The translations under genes and the position numbers were made by a program. The notes beneath the pieces are model-generated. The model was not told the origin of the DNA. It made no database searches and worked only from the letters and a program-made list of their open reading frames with translations. From contig CM030931.1 in the NCBI GenBank assembly GCA_018136815.1, positions 9,745,072 to 9,809,071 of the forward strand: a DNA stretch of 64,000 bases, in the 5' to 3' direction. Source of the stretch: Isochrysis galbana (Eukaryota > Haptophyta > Isochrysidales > Isochrysidaceae). Below, piece by piece: positions 20,616 to 31,511 of this stretch (position 1 is the stretch's first letter; each line of letters begins with the position of its first letter).

Positions 20616-23600
20616 TTAGAGTTGCCAAGCAACGAGCTGTTTCAGAGGTGCGAAAACAGCGTTGTTCACCGGAGGCGACAGCTCCTCCGCCTCCGCAACG
20701 GCCTCAATTGCGGGGAGCGAGAAGTCGGCGAGGTGGCGCCTCCCAATGGCGACTGTATGACCCGCAGCCGTCTTGAACCAGGGCGTCTCCACTGTCTCCC
20801 CGGAAGAGCTCGACGTCTTCGAGTGTTCGTTGAGGGCCGAGCAGATGCAAGCAAAGAAATTCGTAAATAGAGCCTATAAAAGAGAAGGATGCAAGGCTGG
20901 TCATTCCTCGCCAAATGAGGAATTGGATTCAAGAAACGTAAAACACTTTGCGTGTGAAGGCATGTTTAGGCAGCACCGATCAAATGGTTGAATGAGTGCA
21001 GAACGAGCATGGCAGCACACGTGAACATGAGTTTAGCGGGGCTGTGCACCTTCTTGTCACGCCTTGCCTTCTCGAGATTGGCACGCTTGGCGGCGAGCCG
21101 TTGGGCCGCAGGACTGTCCTCGTCGTCGTCATCCGGGTTGCGATCCCCGTATTCGGCGTAGCGCTTCTCCTCGAGCTTGAAATCTCGCTCCGTGTCCTTG
21201 AATTGAGAGAGAGCCTGCCGAGAGCAACTTCAGTTGAAATGGAGAATCCAGGTGGCATGTGTGGCAAGGTCGGCAATGGGGCTAGCAAGGAGCACTGAAC
21301 AAACAAGGTTCTCACCCGCTCGAAGATGAGTTGTATGCCTTCCCATGTAGAATGATGAGCAAGTCGATGCCGGTGTTCTGCGCTGCAGACCCACGCAAAA
21401 ATGGACTGTGCGTCGAGAATCTCACGCCGAATCTGTTGAAACACAACGTGTATTAGAGCGCATGCAGTAAGGATACAAGCACCCAGAGGCGCGGATGTCC
21501 CAATGCACCACGATCACTCGAATAGGAGATGAGCTAGAGATCCTATACCGCTATAGTGTGCTTGCTGTATACGCTGGCGGAGGAGGGTCGATTCACTTAC
21601 GAGCTTTTGAAAGACGATCCATGTCATTTGTGGAGACGAATCCCAGAAGACCGCACTCGCGGCAGCTAGGTTGGCGCGTGCCCGCGGATCTGAGGCCACG
21701 TCGGCGAGAAGCCACTGGAATTTGTCCAGGAGGCGCTCAAGGTGCGAGACGGATTTGGAGCCAGCACTAAGCAGCGAGTGAGCGACAAGGGTGGGCAGGT
21801 CCGAAGCATCGACGGTACGATGTAGCCAGTCGAGCACATCCACCTGTGCATCAGGAAGCATAGCGTGAATTGAGCTAGGCGCCTGGGTGTTGTGGCGCAA
21901 GGATAGGTCGGAGTGGACTAGGCGGTAGGAAGAAAAGCAAGGGATCGGGAGACGGGATGCGGCGGGTAAGCTTGCCTGTTCGGCCTTGGAGCGCAGTCGA
22001 TTGAGTAATGCCGCTGACTTAGTCCCCAGAGCCCCTGGCTCCGCATGCGCACCCTCGGCAAGCGGCGCCCACGCGCAGCGGCCCTCGGGCTTTGGCGGCA
22101 AATGGCCAACAAAGCCCTCCGGCAAGTCTTTCTTGACACGCTCGAGGTATGCGAGCCTAACGGCTTTGTCGAGAAGATAGCTGACGAAAGCGTCATGAGC
22201 ATTCTCGTCAGAGATCGACCCAGTGGAGTTGAGGCAGGGTGTCCAAGATGCTTCAAAGGGTGCCAGGTTGAATCCAAAGTGAGAAATGTGGAAAGCGAGC
22301 CATTCAGCAAGTCGCAGCGAGAGGTCGGGATCTAGACGAGGCATTGATGCGAAGAGGGCATTGATCGAACGGACCAACATCTGTCCATACATCGTTATAG
22401 GGATTCGGTGATTCTCGAGTCGGTGATGAGAGAAGCATCACGGACCTTTGAGCCATACTAGGATCGTTCATGGGGCAAGACTTGCCTGCGGAGCTGGAGT
22501 AATAAGACGAGAGAGGTCGAGAAGCAAGCAAGCATAATAAACTCTCCGATGACGGGGTGCAGGTAGCGCAAGTAACATTGAGAGGATGGTCTCAATGAAT
22601 GGGCCACAGGCGTCCACCACAAGATTTTCCTGATGAAGGCATGCGTGGTGGTCGTCGTTGAGCTACAGAACCCACAGGCGCTGCGCGGTTGTGCGATGGT
22701 GGAGCTTAGTGATGTTGCTGGGCGTCAGCAAAGCAACCTGCTACAAACCTGCATGGCCACAAGGAGTTTCGCAGCGTCCTTGTGGGAGTCTTGGAATTGA
22801 GAGACAATCATCCACGTGTACTCCTCTAGCAGAACCTAGGGATTGATGGCAAGGCAGCAATTGCAGTTGAGATCATCAGCAAGGCATTAGATAAGATCTA
22901 CGCGACAGAGTTCAGGTCAAAATGGAGTCGGGAAGGGGTGCAATCCATGGTGAGGGGCTAGCCTCCTCACCGTATCCACCACTCCGAGCACTCCAGGACC
23001 TTCCTTGTCCTCTGCATCTCCGTCCTCCTTGTCGGAGCCGTCCGCGTTGCGCATCTGCACATCCGAGTCCCTGGCATTGAGGCTCGCTCCCAGCCGCAGT
23101 CGGCGAAGGCCGGGGTAAGTGCAGCCTTGAGAGTGCGCAGGCACATTGACGCGTGGCAGGGGAATTGGTGTGACACCCTCTAGCTGCTCTGACAGGTTGC
23201 GAGACGGGGCAATCAGGCAGGCGGAGCGCCAGTGATACGAGTCGGAAGCCAGGGCGTCGACGAGGGAGAAGAGCGCGTCGATGTGCTCAGTCACCTGTGG
23301 GAGTGTTGGCACATGAAACATTATCATCCATCACAAATCGCTCCGCCTGCTCGCATCAAACCCAGCCACAGACCACGAAACTGACTTACCTCTCCAGGTT
23401 TGGTGGCCTCGCCGTATGGTAGCAGCAGACTCGGTGTTGCGGGTTTTGGCGCATTCTTTCTTTCGCGACAGATCGTTCGTGCGCCCTCAAGCAGAGCGTC
23501 AAAACGATCAGGCTGCTGCACGGAGAAGGTGGCGCCGCCCAAAGCAATGCAGTCGAGCACGATGCAGACGAACCATTCCGCACGGGCAGGCAGTACGTCG

Positions 23601-24040
23601 GGTTCATCTCGCACGGCAAGTAGGTCCTGAAGTAGGTCGAGCGCTGAATCGACCGTGAGCACGCGTGCATTCGCCAGCTCGACCGCAAACCGACAGTAAC
23701 CACGGATGGAGAATGTAGCATGGTCGTCGAGCGCGTCCTGCAGCTCTCGATGGAATTCTACGAGCAAGTGCTGAGCGAAGCGCGGCTCGCTCGCAGTAAG
23801 CAGCCCACAGAGTGCGCCATAGATCGGCGTTTTCGGCTGCAGTCCACGCACACAGTCGAGGATGGTGTCAATGATCAGTGTGCGGAACGCGGCGAGCTCG
23901 GCGCCGAGCGCAGAGGTGAGGCCACCCAGGTGGGAAGGGAGGTCAAGCAGAGAGCTGTCACCGATCCGCACGATCAGGTTGACAAGGCGCTTCTCGATGC
24001 CCTCCTCGGGCTCGTTGTCGTGCCGCCTCCGCTTGCTCAT
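20616..24040 (-). CDS. NCBP1: Nuclear cap-binding protein subunit 1 (CBP80)
   Basis: The large, MIF4G-type subunit of the nuclear cap-binding complex, which holds the m7G-cap-binding CBP20 and couples capped RNA to splicing, export and decay. Eight exons were traced: 24040-23390, 23294-22971, 22835-22749, 22629-22486, 22413-21601, 21432-21316, 21214-21050, 20873-20616. They sum to 852 residues (animal CBP80 is about 790). Blocks parallel the animal protein throughout: 'MSKRRRHDNEPE' start, 'PKTPIYGALCGLLTA' (MIF4G domain), 'LLEEYTWMIVSQFQDSHKD', 'LLALPAPRHRRVYYACLLLD', 'LAEWLAFHISHFGFNLAPFE', 'AWVCSAEHRHRLAHHSTWEG' and 'ETVETPWFKTAAG' near the end. The exon 4 donor would be GC (GCAAGT), and exon 5's 5' edge is the least certain junction. 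An acidic spacer (NPDDDDEDSP) sits in exon 7, where animals also have a charged linker. A G-rich tract adjoins the start. Confidence 0.85.
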
Positions 24041-24603
24041 CGCTTGGGGGGGGTGAGAGAGATGTAGCCCGACGGGCGCGCTCGGCGCGACGGGGGAGAG
24101 GAAGAGGGGGGGGCGCCAGGGCCCGCAGCGGGAGGAGAGTAATCTACTTCTCTAGTAGCTGCCTGAATTTTTTTGTATAGGGAAGTTGAGCGGTCTGGGC
24201 ACTGAACGTACCTCATTCGCTCATTCCAGAGATCTGGGGGCATTCATCATTCTTCAGAACTGGTTTTGCATACTTCAAGTCTTGCTTTACACAAAACCAA
24301 ACAGCTCGTAGGTAAAACCAGACAAATCGTCGGTAGTCGGGATCTCTAAGGGCGGTCAAACAGCTATTGTGTAATAACTTCTAAGGGTGAAAATGTGAAA
24401 ATTGACTAAGTCATAAGTCAAGATTGAGGATTCATCACGAGATTTTTGGATATGGTGACCGGATAGGTGTAACTAGCACCTGCACATATCCGGCGCCCTT
24501 TGGGCCCAAAACCCCCCACGGTAGCCCCCACAGCGATGCGTAACAAGTAAGGCTATGAATATGAATATGATACCAAGCTATCTAGATCTAGATGCTAGAT
24601 ATT

Positions 24604-25014
24604 GGCAAACGCCAAACTTTCGAGAATTTTTTTATAAAATTTGGGGTTGGGCTCAAAATAAACATTTTTGATCGAAATTTGGGGGGCACGGGCGTCCCCC
24701 GCCCCCCCCTCACGCCCCCACGCCCGACGCCCTTGCCCCCCGCCCCGCCCCCATCCCCATACCCCATGCCGCATGTGCGCAACGCCGCCGAACCATTGAT
24801 TGTGGACGAGGTGGAAGAGGAGGTGATGGATGAGCCCACGCCCGCGCCGGCGCCCGCGCTCCCATCCCAAACAGTTGTGGACATTCTAGACGACACTGAC
24901 GAGGAGGAGGAGGAGGAGGAGGAGCATGAGGAGGGCGGGTTTGCATTGTTGCGTGTAATGCGTACTCCGATTCACAGCAACGTACTCTCTCAGACCACCT
25001 CCAAGCATCGCTGA
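24604..25014 (+). other. Possible gene fragment with acidic run, related to 4.1-4.5 kb
   Basis: The plus frame ends '...DEVEEEVMDEPTPAP', 'VVDILDDTDEEEEEEEEHEE' and 'SQTTSKHR'. It is preceded by a Pro-rich stretch and an A/T-rich block ('ataaaatttgggg ... gatcgaaatttgggg'). The same order (A/T block, GC-rich middle, GAG-run encoding an acidic stretch) occurs at 4083-4495. This suggests two decayed copies of one sequence. No function can be assigned. Confidence 0.3.
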
Positions 25015-25571
25015 TGATGAGACGCTACAATGGTCGCTCTGTGTTTTGATATGTGGATGTGGTGTGCGTTGTGGTTGTGGGTCCGTCGGGGGCTCGTGGC
25101 TCGTGGGACGTGGGAAGCTGCGAGGTGCGGGGTGCGCTTCAGGTGAATATTGGCCCATTGAGGATGCGAATGCGAGACCACCTCCTCGTCTTCGGACTCC
25201 AGAAGACTGCAAAGGTGCAGGTTGAGCAACAGGAGAGAGAGAGTACGAGAGGGTCTGGGCGCCCACTGACCACGCGCCCCAACTCAAAAAGAAGAAGACG
25301 GTAGGTGCACGCACGTCCAACCCGAGACAAAGCGCGGCGTAGACGACGACTACGCACGCCACCGACATGTCGACCCACAGAAGAGAGCTGTTTCCGAAGA
25401 GCATGCGCTGAGTGCGGAAGAGGACCGACACGATGCCCGCTAGCCGCTAGCGTGATCAGGACATTGCGCGCCCAAAGGCCTTGCGGTCTTGCGCAAGCAT
25501 TTTTGGAGACACCCAGGCCTAGAAGAAACCTTGCCGACCCTCTCGTCTGACTGAGGTGTGGCATCGAGCGA

Positions 25572-25973
25572 ATGGGCCGATGGAGACTTCCGCTTCCGCG
25601 TGCATCTGGCCAAGGAACGCTACCCATCGATCATCGATGTGGGCACTCATCGAGCCATACATGGGCCGTTGGTGCAACGGCAAAACTCATGCTCGTCGGC
25701 GACTACTCTGACGATTACGAGAAGATCCCCAAGACGAAATACATTGGAGACGAGGCGGCCGTCGCGTACCTCTGCATGGAATACATCACGGCGGTCGCGT
25801 ACGGTGAAACGAGTCCCATGGTGCAAGTGCAAGTGCGCCGATCAGCTGGCAAACTCTGGACTCTGGATGCAAGACCAAAAGAAAAGGCCATCCTCTCACA
25901 CATCACGGACCTCGTCACCCAGGATCAGCCAAGCGACCTGGTCGCTGGTCGCCTGCCAGCAGAACGACATTGA
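25572..25973 (+). other. Unrecognised open reading frame, doubtful
   Basis: Residues from about 39 on ('LMLVGDYSDDYEKIPKTKY', 'EAAVAYLCMEYITAVAYGE', 'SAGKLWTLDARPKEKAIL') have a protein-like composition unlike nearby low-complexity frames. I know of no family for them. It may be an exon or a remnant; no flanking splice partner was found. Confidence 0.25.
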
Positions 25974-26940
25974 CAACAGGATCGAGGATGAGGACAATGG
26001 ACAATGAGAAAAAGACGAAGAAGATGAAGATTTAGCCGCAGGTGTTAGGCGTGTTCCGAAAAGTGGGATGAGGGATGGGGATGGGATACCGTGGGGAAAA
26101 AGTTGCTATATAGCGCACGCGCCTCCAACTCCCCATACCCAGACTAACATAACATTCTAAGCGAAAAAAAATCACCTGGCCCCTGGCCCTCTTTTGGCGG
26201 AATGCGACTTAAGCTCCGCGTTTCTAAGAGGGATGCGCCCCACGTTCAGCACGTTCACCGCTCTGATTCCTTCCCATGAGTGACCGCCTCACAATCTCCC
26301 AAAATAGAGACCGCCACGCGCGGGGCAAGGGAGAGGGGTCACTCACCGACGCCATTGCCATTCGTGGGGCGGGAGGGGGTTCGTCGGAGGGGGGATGCAG
26401 TTGCCGGGGCGCCGGGGCAGGTAAAGTAGGGGGGGGGCCTGCGGAATCCTTGGACACCTAGGGGAGGTGGAAAATAGTGGTTAATAACTGGTTAAAAAGA
26501 GTGAGTGATGAGTGACCGAGGTGCTAGTACTAGATAAGGGAGTCGGGGCGCAGTGGTAGTATACTAGTAGTAGTGATCTGGTGCTATCCATCTCTTGCGC
26601 GCCGTCACAGTGTTTTCCATATATCCTCTCATCCTCCTCTCTCATCCACCGCAGTGTTCTTTCTCTTCACATTCGGGGAGTAAGGTAAGCCATCCATCTC
26701 TTGCGCGCCGTCCTCTCATCATCCTCTCTCATGGAGTAAAGTAAGCGACGCGGGAAAACAGACTCTTCTATTATTCTGTGGGAGACGGAGAGAGAGAGAG
26801 AGAGAGAGAGGACGGTCGTTGTGTGTGACACGACAACACTCTGACTTGAAGTGTCTCGTATACGTGAGAGTGAACGGTGGTGAAGTGAGACTTACTCCTC
26901 ACAAGAGCAGGCCCATCGCGCGTGCAGGGCTTGGCTCGTG

Positions 26941-29538
26941 ATGCCCCTCCCTGTGGGCGGGCTCGCGACCGCACTCGTGCTCTCGCTGGCGGCGGCGCTT
27001 CTTCGCGTTGGCGGAGGGCCAAGGGTGCCGCTTCTCGACCTCTCCACAACCCACGGCTCGGCAGCTTACAAGGTGTGCCGGAACGCTGCGCGGCTGGGCG
27101 CACTGCGGCTGCGAGGTCACTCTATCGATGTGGATGCAGCGCTCGACGCCTCGCGCCGCTTCTTCGAACTCCCTCTAAGCGTGAAGCTCGAGATCAACGC
27201 GAGCGACAAGCGACCTGGATTTGTTCGCGGGTACATCCCGCTCGGTGGCGAGGCGGGAGTTGCAGACGTCCTCGAACTCAAGGAAGGCTTCTCGTACGGC
27301 TATGACTGGCCAAATGAAACGCCACCCACCAACGGGCTCACTGGGCCGAATCGGTGGCCTTCACATGCGGTGCTGGGTGGGAGCGACTGGCGTGAGACTA
27401 TGCTGGCCGTCCACACAAATTGCTCCGAGATCGCCAAGGTGATGTGCCGCTGCTTGAATTGATGAATTGCCTCGGGCATACCGGCTTGCTCCAGCAACTG
27501 GTGCACACATGCTATACAAATGCTGCAGGATGGGCCGGCTCAACAGCATGAATGCCGACTGGGAACCCACGTGTTGACCGCATCTTAGGTTGTATTGCAT
27601 CATATATCAGAAGCACTGGGTGGTGCACCTTTGCCCGACACGGCAGGTGGAGAGTCGCTCTCGTTCATCCGTTTGTTCCACTACCTCCATGCTGATCACT
27701 CTCCTGAGACAGCACCTCACGCACCTCGAATCGGATCATCGCCGCACACGGATTGGCATGTGTTGACCATCATCCTGCAGGACACCACTGGAGGGTTGCA
27801 AATCCTCTCGCGCGACGGCAAGTGGCTGAACATCCCGGCGCACCGAGGAGAGATAGTTGCGCTGTTTGGTGATTATCTAGCCATTGGTTCAGAAGGTCGC
27901 ATCCACTCAGCCATCCATCGGGTACTCCTTCCAAAACGGTGTGTTCCCTTTCCAACGTGCAGTGTACGAGAAGGCGTGGTCTTCTAGCACCCATTTTTTC
28001 TCCAACTGCTGTAGGAAATTCAAGCATCGCGACTCATTCACATTCTTTGCTTACCCGCCCTTTAATGCCACGTTGCCTTTGCCCACAACCAACAAGACAT
28101 CACAACGCTCAGCTAGCGAGCTGTCTGCAGTGGGAAGGTGAGTTGCACCTCTTCCCTCCCACTCGGGTGGAAGTATCGCTTTTGGTCTATGACTCCCTCA
28201 TGCTGCCCGTTGAGCCAGGCAACGCTGGCTTGAGATGCCCCTCACGCCTGGTAATTAACATGTCCGTCGTGCTCTTGCCCTTCTAACAGATTCAACACTC
28301 TTGTCGGCGATGACCCAAGGGAGCGTGAACTACTCTCTCGCATCCCTTTCGGCGAGCTCTTGCTACGGAAGTGGACTGATGTCGTGGGCAACCGCGTGGA
28401 CGAGATGGTCAAAGCCAATAGCACAAGTTTTATGGGGATGGAAGACTTAGAGGGAGATCGAGAAACAAGACATGGATGGCAAGTGGAGAATGATTTGGCA
28501 TCAGGGGATCTTGCTCAGATGACATGGGCAGGCCCGGAGAAGGAAATGGCGGGCGCGGTCGAGGCAGAAGGAATTACCCGTTCGGATCAAGAGAACAAGA
28601 TGAAGACACTGGGGCACAGGGTGCCGGCAGTAGATCAACAACCTGCCGAAGGAGTGGTCGCGGGCTTGATGCAGCGAGAGGCTAGGGTTGAGGTGGAGAG
28701 CTCGGAGTTGGAGTCAACCCTCGTGACTATTGGGGAGATGGCGCCTATGACACGACCAGAGAAGGAGGCGCACTCAAATAGAAAGTCTCCTATAGTAGGA
28801 GAGGGGCCAAGCACAGGCGTCACAAATATGGTGAGTGACAAGGGAATCAAACCGATCGGATCCGAGCACCAAGTGCACGATGCGATGGAGGCGTTCATCG
28901 AGGAGCAAGTTGCACTTGATCTGTCAAATGTCCAAGGCGGTGGCGATGCGCGACTGCCACCCGCCAGCGAGGGCGCGGCAGTTGATAAGAAGATTGATGC
29001 AAAGTCTCTGGAAACAATGCGGAAACCAAGTGGCGACGAAGCCCTGGCGAATGTTTTGGATCTAAGCATTGACATGGAAGATGAGGGCATCCCAGTGGAA
29101 ATCCGAACGAGATCGAAGGAATTACCGTCGATTCAGAAGGAGATTCGTAGCACAGAATCTATGCCGAAATCATCTGAAGAGGCGGTAGCATCTCGCGTGG
29201 ACGAAGTGTCGGTGTCTAATGCTGATCAAGGAGAGGAGGGGGAAATGAAGACGCGAATGGCTGGTAGAATAAGCGCCACCAATCATGCGCTAATTCAGAG
29301 TCGGGGCGGAAGTGGCAATGCCGATGTTCAAGGTGGGAGCAGGAGTAGCTACTCGGGGGGAACAGGCTCACGTAAGTTCCATGAGAGAGAGGATCGCGCA
29401 GATGTTAAGGACAGCATGCCGACGAATGTGCAAATGAGCCCTATATTGTGCTCAATGCCGGTGTTGAGTTGGTTGGGGACGCTCTCGCCGGTCCGTTTGA
29501 TTCCTGCCACGACAGCAAAGGGATGCTCTTACCCTTGA
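26941..29538 (+). CDS. 2-oxoglutarate/Fe(II) dioxygenase (isopenicillin-N-synthase-like) with long C-terminal extension
   Basis: Non-haem iron oxygenase of the IPNS/plant DOXC type. Four exons (26941-27438, 27589-27938, 28015-28137, 28290-29538) join in frame into 739 residues. Iron ligands are visible as H219-x-D221 in 'SPHTDWHVLT' and H276 in 'HSAIHRVLL'. R288-x-S290 in 'HRDSFTFFAYPPFNA' is the usual 2-oxoglutarate contact. The core ends near residue 365 with 'LLLRKWTDVVGNRVDEMV'. It is followed by about 375 residues rich in E, S, G, K and M with no predicted fold, encoded without interruption in exon 4. Family members normally end near 350 residues, so this tail is unusual. An N-terminal hydrophobic stretch (PVGGLATALVLSLAAALL) may be a signal peptide or anchor, and the start is the ATG after a GTG. 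The substrate is unknown. A GA microsatellite lies 130 bp upstream. Confidence 0.82.
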
Positions 29539-29593
29539 AAAATTTATTGCCGTGTTGGATGCTCTCACCCTTGAAAAACTTATTGCCGTATTA
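29522..29593. repeat. 36-bp tandem duplication at the dioxygenase 3' end
   Basis: 'gatgctcttacccttgaaaa' at 29523 is followed 36 bp later by 'gatgctctcacccttgaaaa'. The following 'tttattgccgtgtt'/'cttattgccgtatt' is also duplicated. The stop codon of the dioxygenase lies inside the first copy. Confidence 0.85.
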
Positions 29594-29779
29594 TTTGTTC
29601 CACATCTGACGTCGGTCTGCCGGGGAAACGTCCGGCGATTTGTGCTCTCCTACCCAGCAATGGCCAACAACGAGAGCCCTTGTCTCAAGGCTAGACTTGT
29701 GTTGCCAGCTTCGCGAGATTTTGCCCATGCTTGTGCGAGATTGCTGCTCCTCACTTTTGAAAGTATTGTTGCTACCTAC

Positions 29780-30985
29780 ATTTATAAGTGGGGGTCAATG
29801 GGGGCCTCGCGCCCCCTTCTCTCCATCGCGGACACCTCCCGGGGTGGGCCCGTACATTCAACCCCAGCCCCTGCCTGCCCTCTGGCAGGGGCAGGCGCAC
29901 TGCCATCAATTCAGCCCAGACCCTTCGAGGGCGCGGGCCGCGAGCTGCATTCTCGAGCCCGCGCTGGGCCTGCCCTCGAGCTGACTCGCTGACTCCCCCC
30001 CTGTCCTTGGTCGCCAGGCGCATACAGGGGACTTTGGGCGGCTCCCATGGCCAGCGAGGCGAGCGTGGGAGAGGGAAGGGGGGGCCAGGGCTGAGCCCCA
30101 GCCTCCACTGTGACGAATTGGAGTGGCCCATAGGGCCTGAGGGCAATGAGGATGGGGCAAAGCCGGCGGCAGGCGCGGCGAGCGAGGGAGGCCACTTCAG
30201 AGGTGCTGACGGGCTGAAGCCCGTCAGCAGAGGAAGGCGGGCAGGCGGGCTTGAGCGAGGGCGAGGACGGCGGCGAGAGCGACATCGAGCGAGCGGCGAG
30301 AGGCGAGGGTGAGAGTGAGGAGGGCTGTGATGGCAGGGGCTGGCGAGGAGAGGCGAGGCTGTAGGGTATGAGTGTTACGAGAGCGAGAGCGACGAGAGCG
30401 AGAGCGACGAATGACGACTGACGACAGGACGACGGACAGAGACACCCAGGAAAACACTCCGACTCTCGCCCCACGACTTTCTCACATAACTCGACTGAAA
30501 TCAGACCCAAACACTCCGGCCAGACGACGACGGACGACGATCAAAAGGCGATCTGTCGGCGATCCCGTCTGGAAGGGGAATCGCACCATAACCATAACGG
30601 AAACGAGGGGCAATCCTGCCGCACAGGATTCCAAGAGACCTATCGAATAATTCGAAAGAAGTGCGGTGTGCCTAAGGGGGAGATGCGAAGAGAGCTTGCA
30701 AATTAAACCTGATTGCAATCACTGAAGTAGATAGAGAGGCGCGGGGAAGATAGCGAATTACACCTATTTGCGAAGCACCTAGGATGAAGAATAAAGGTGG
30801 GGAAACTTCCCTTCTCTTCGAGAGAAAGAGAGAGGGCGCTCCACAACCACAACCCAAGATCCTATGCGTCCAAGCGAAGCTTTTGACCGAGAACGAGAAC
30901 GAGAGAATTATAACGATAATACCGAACGACGAAGAGAAGCCTAACGAGTGTCGATTCGCGAATGCGACACACTGCCCCCTGAGCT
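29780..30985 (-). mobile_element. LINE-A 5' end, diverged, minus strand
   Basis: Read on the minus strand, 'tcgcattcgcgaatcgac' (near 30965), a long leader with 'ctctcgttctcgttctcg', then 'gtcgtc' and 'tcgctctcgctctcg' tracts, lead to an ATG at 30285. It begins 'MSLSPPSSPSLKPACPP', parallel to 'MSAPSSRSPSPKPVLPP' in the copy at 50.6 kb. Downstream the frame breaks into a GC-rich block ('cagtggaggctggggctcag') that also follows the order seen at 41.5 kb on the plus strand. This is a dead, truncated copy and the boundaries are approximate. Confidence 0.5.
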
Positions 30986-31079
30986 GCCCTTGCTGGCCCT
31001 CTTGGAGACCCCAAACAAAGGACCCCTGAGAGCAGGCCAGGGCGCGCCGCATGGCGACGCGCCGCAGGGACAACGATGG

Positions 31080-31511
31080 ACGATGGGTGAGTGAGAGTGG
31101 AGAGAGGGAGGGGGGGGGTTTGCACCCCCCCCCGATGATGGATGGAGCGTGCAGTGAGCAATGGGCCCCGTTTGCGTTAGCAAACGGGTGAGGGACGGCT
31201 GGCGACAGGAGGGAGACTAGAAGGGAGTGGCTGAAGGGCGAGGAGAGTATCCCAGGTGGCGCAGGCTACTCGAGTCGCAGTCATGTATTTCTCGAGGGGC
31301 GTCGACCGGTCCGCCTCAATGGGTTTTCCCTCATTGTAACTTGTGGGGAGTTATAATGGGAGCCGGGGGTTTGCGAGGGGGGAGATTTGAAGGGATGCAT
31401 ATGTGTATGTGTCTGTGCCATCACTTCAAGGCGTGCGGGCAAGTGCACTGAGGGGTGTCGTGATAGTACCGGGCTAGTGGGAGTAGTGGTACTAACGCTC
31501 AGTTGTTTTAA
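31080..31511. repeat. GC-rich repeat plus third copy of the 12.7-kb family
   Basis: 31140-31210 ('gggccccgtttgcgttagca', 'gtgagggacggctggcg') parallels 12450-12500. 31320-31511 parallels 12735-12915, including 'gggagccgggggtttgcgag', 'gtagtggtactaacg' and the shared end 'ctcagttgtttta'. The LINE-A fragment begins directly after that end. Confidence 0.6.

Larger units (their letters stand above)
24041..26940. other. Intergenic region with possible gene remnants
   Basis: It contains G-rich DNA upstream of CBP80 (24046-24112), the A/T-rich block resembling 4083-4190 (24604-24690), an acidic reading frame (24604-25014), an unrecognised frame at 25572-25973, and a GA microsatellite (26783-26812) before the dioxygenase gene. 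'ccatctcttgcgcgccgtc' occurs twice (26587 and 26693), in a short direct repeat. The minus frame at 24886-25431 has two hydrophobic stretches but overlaps the low-complexity GAG-run and is not supported. Confidence 0.45.

Noticed and set aside
24886-25431. A 181-residue minus frame with two hydrophobic segments
   Set aside because: One hydrophobic segment is just the reverse reading of a GAG-run (poly-Leu). The other is short and has no partner exon or family pattern.
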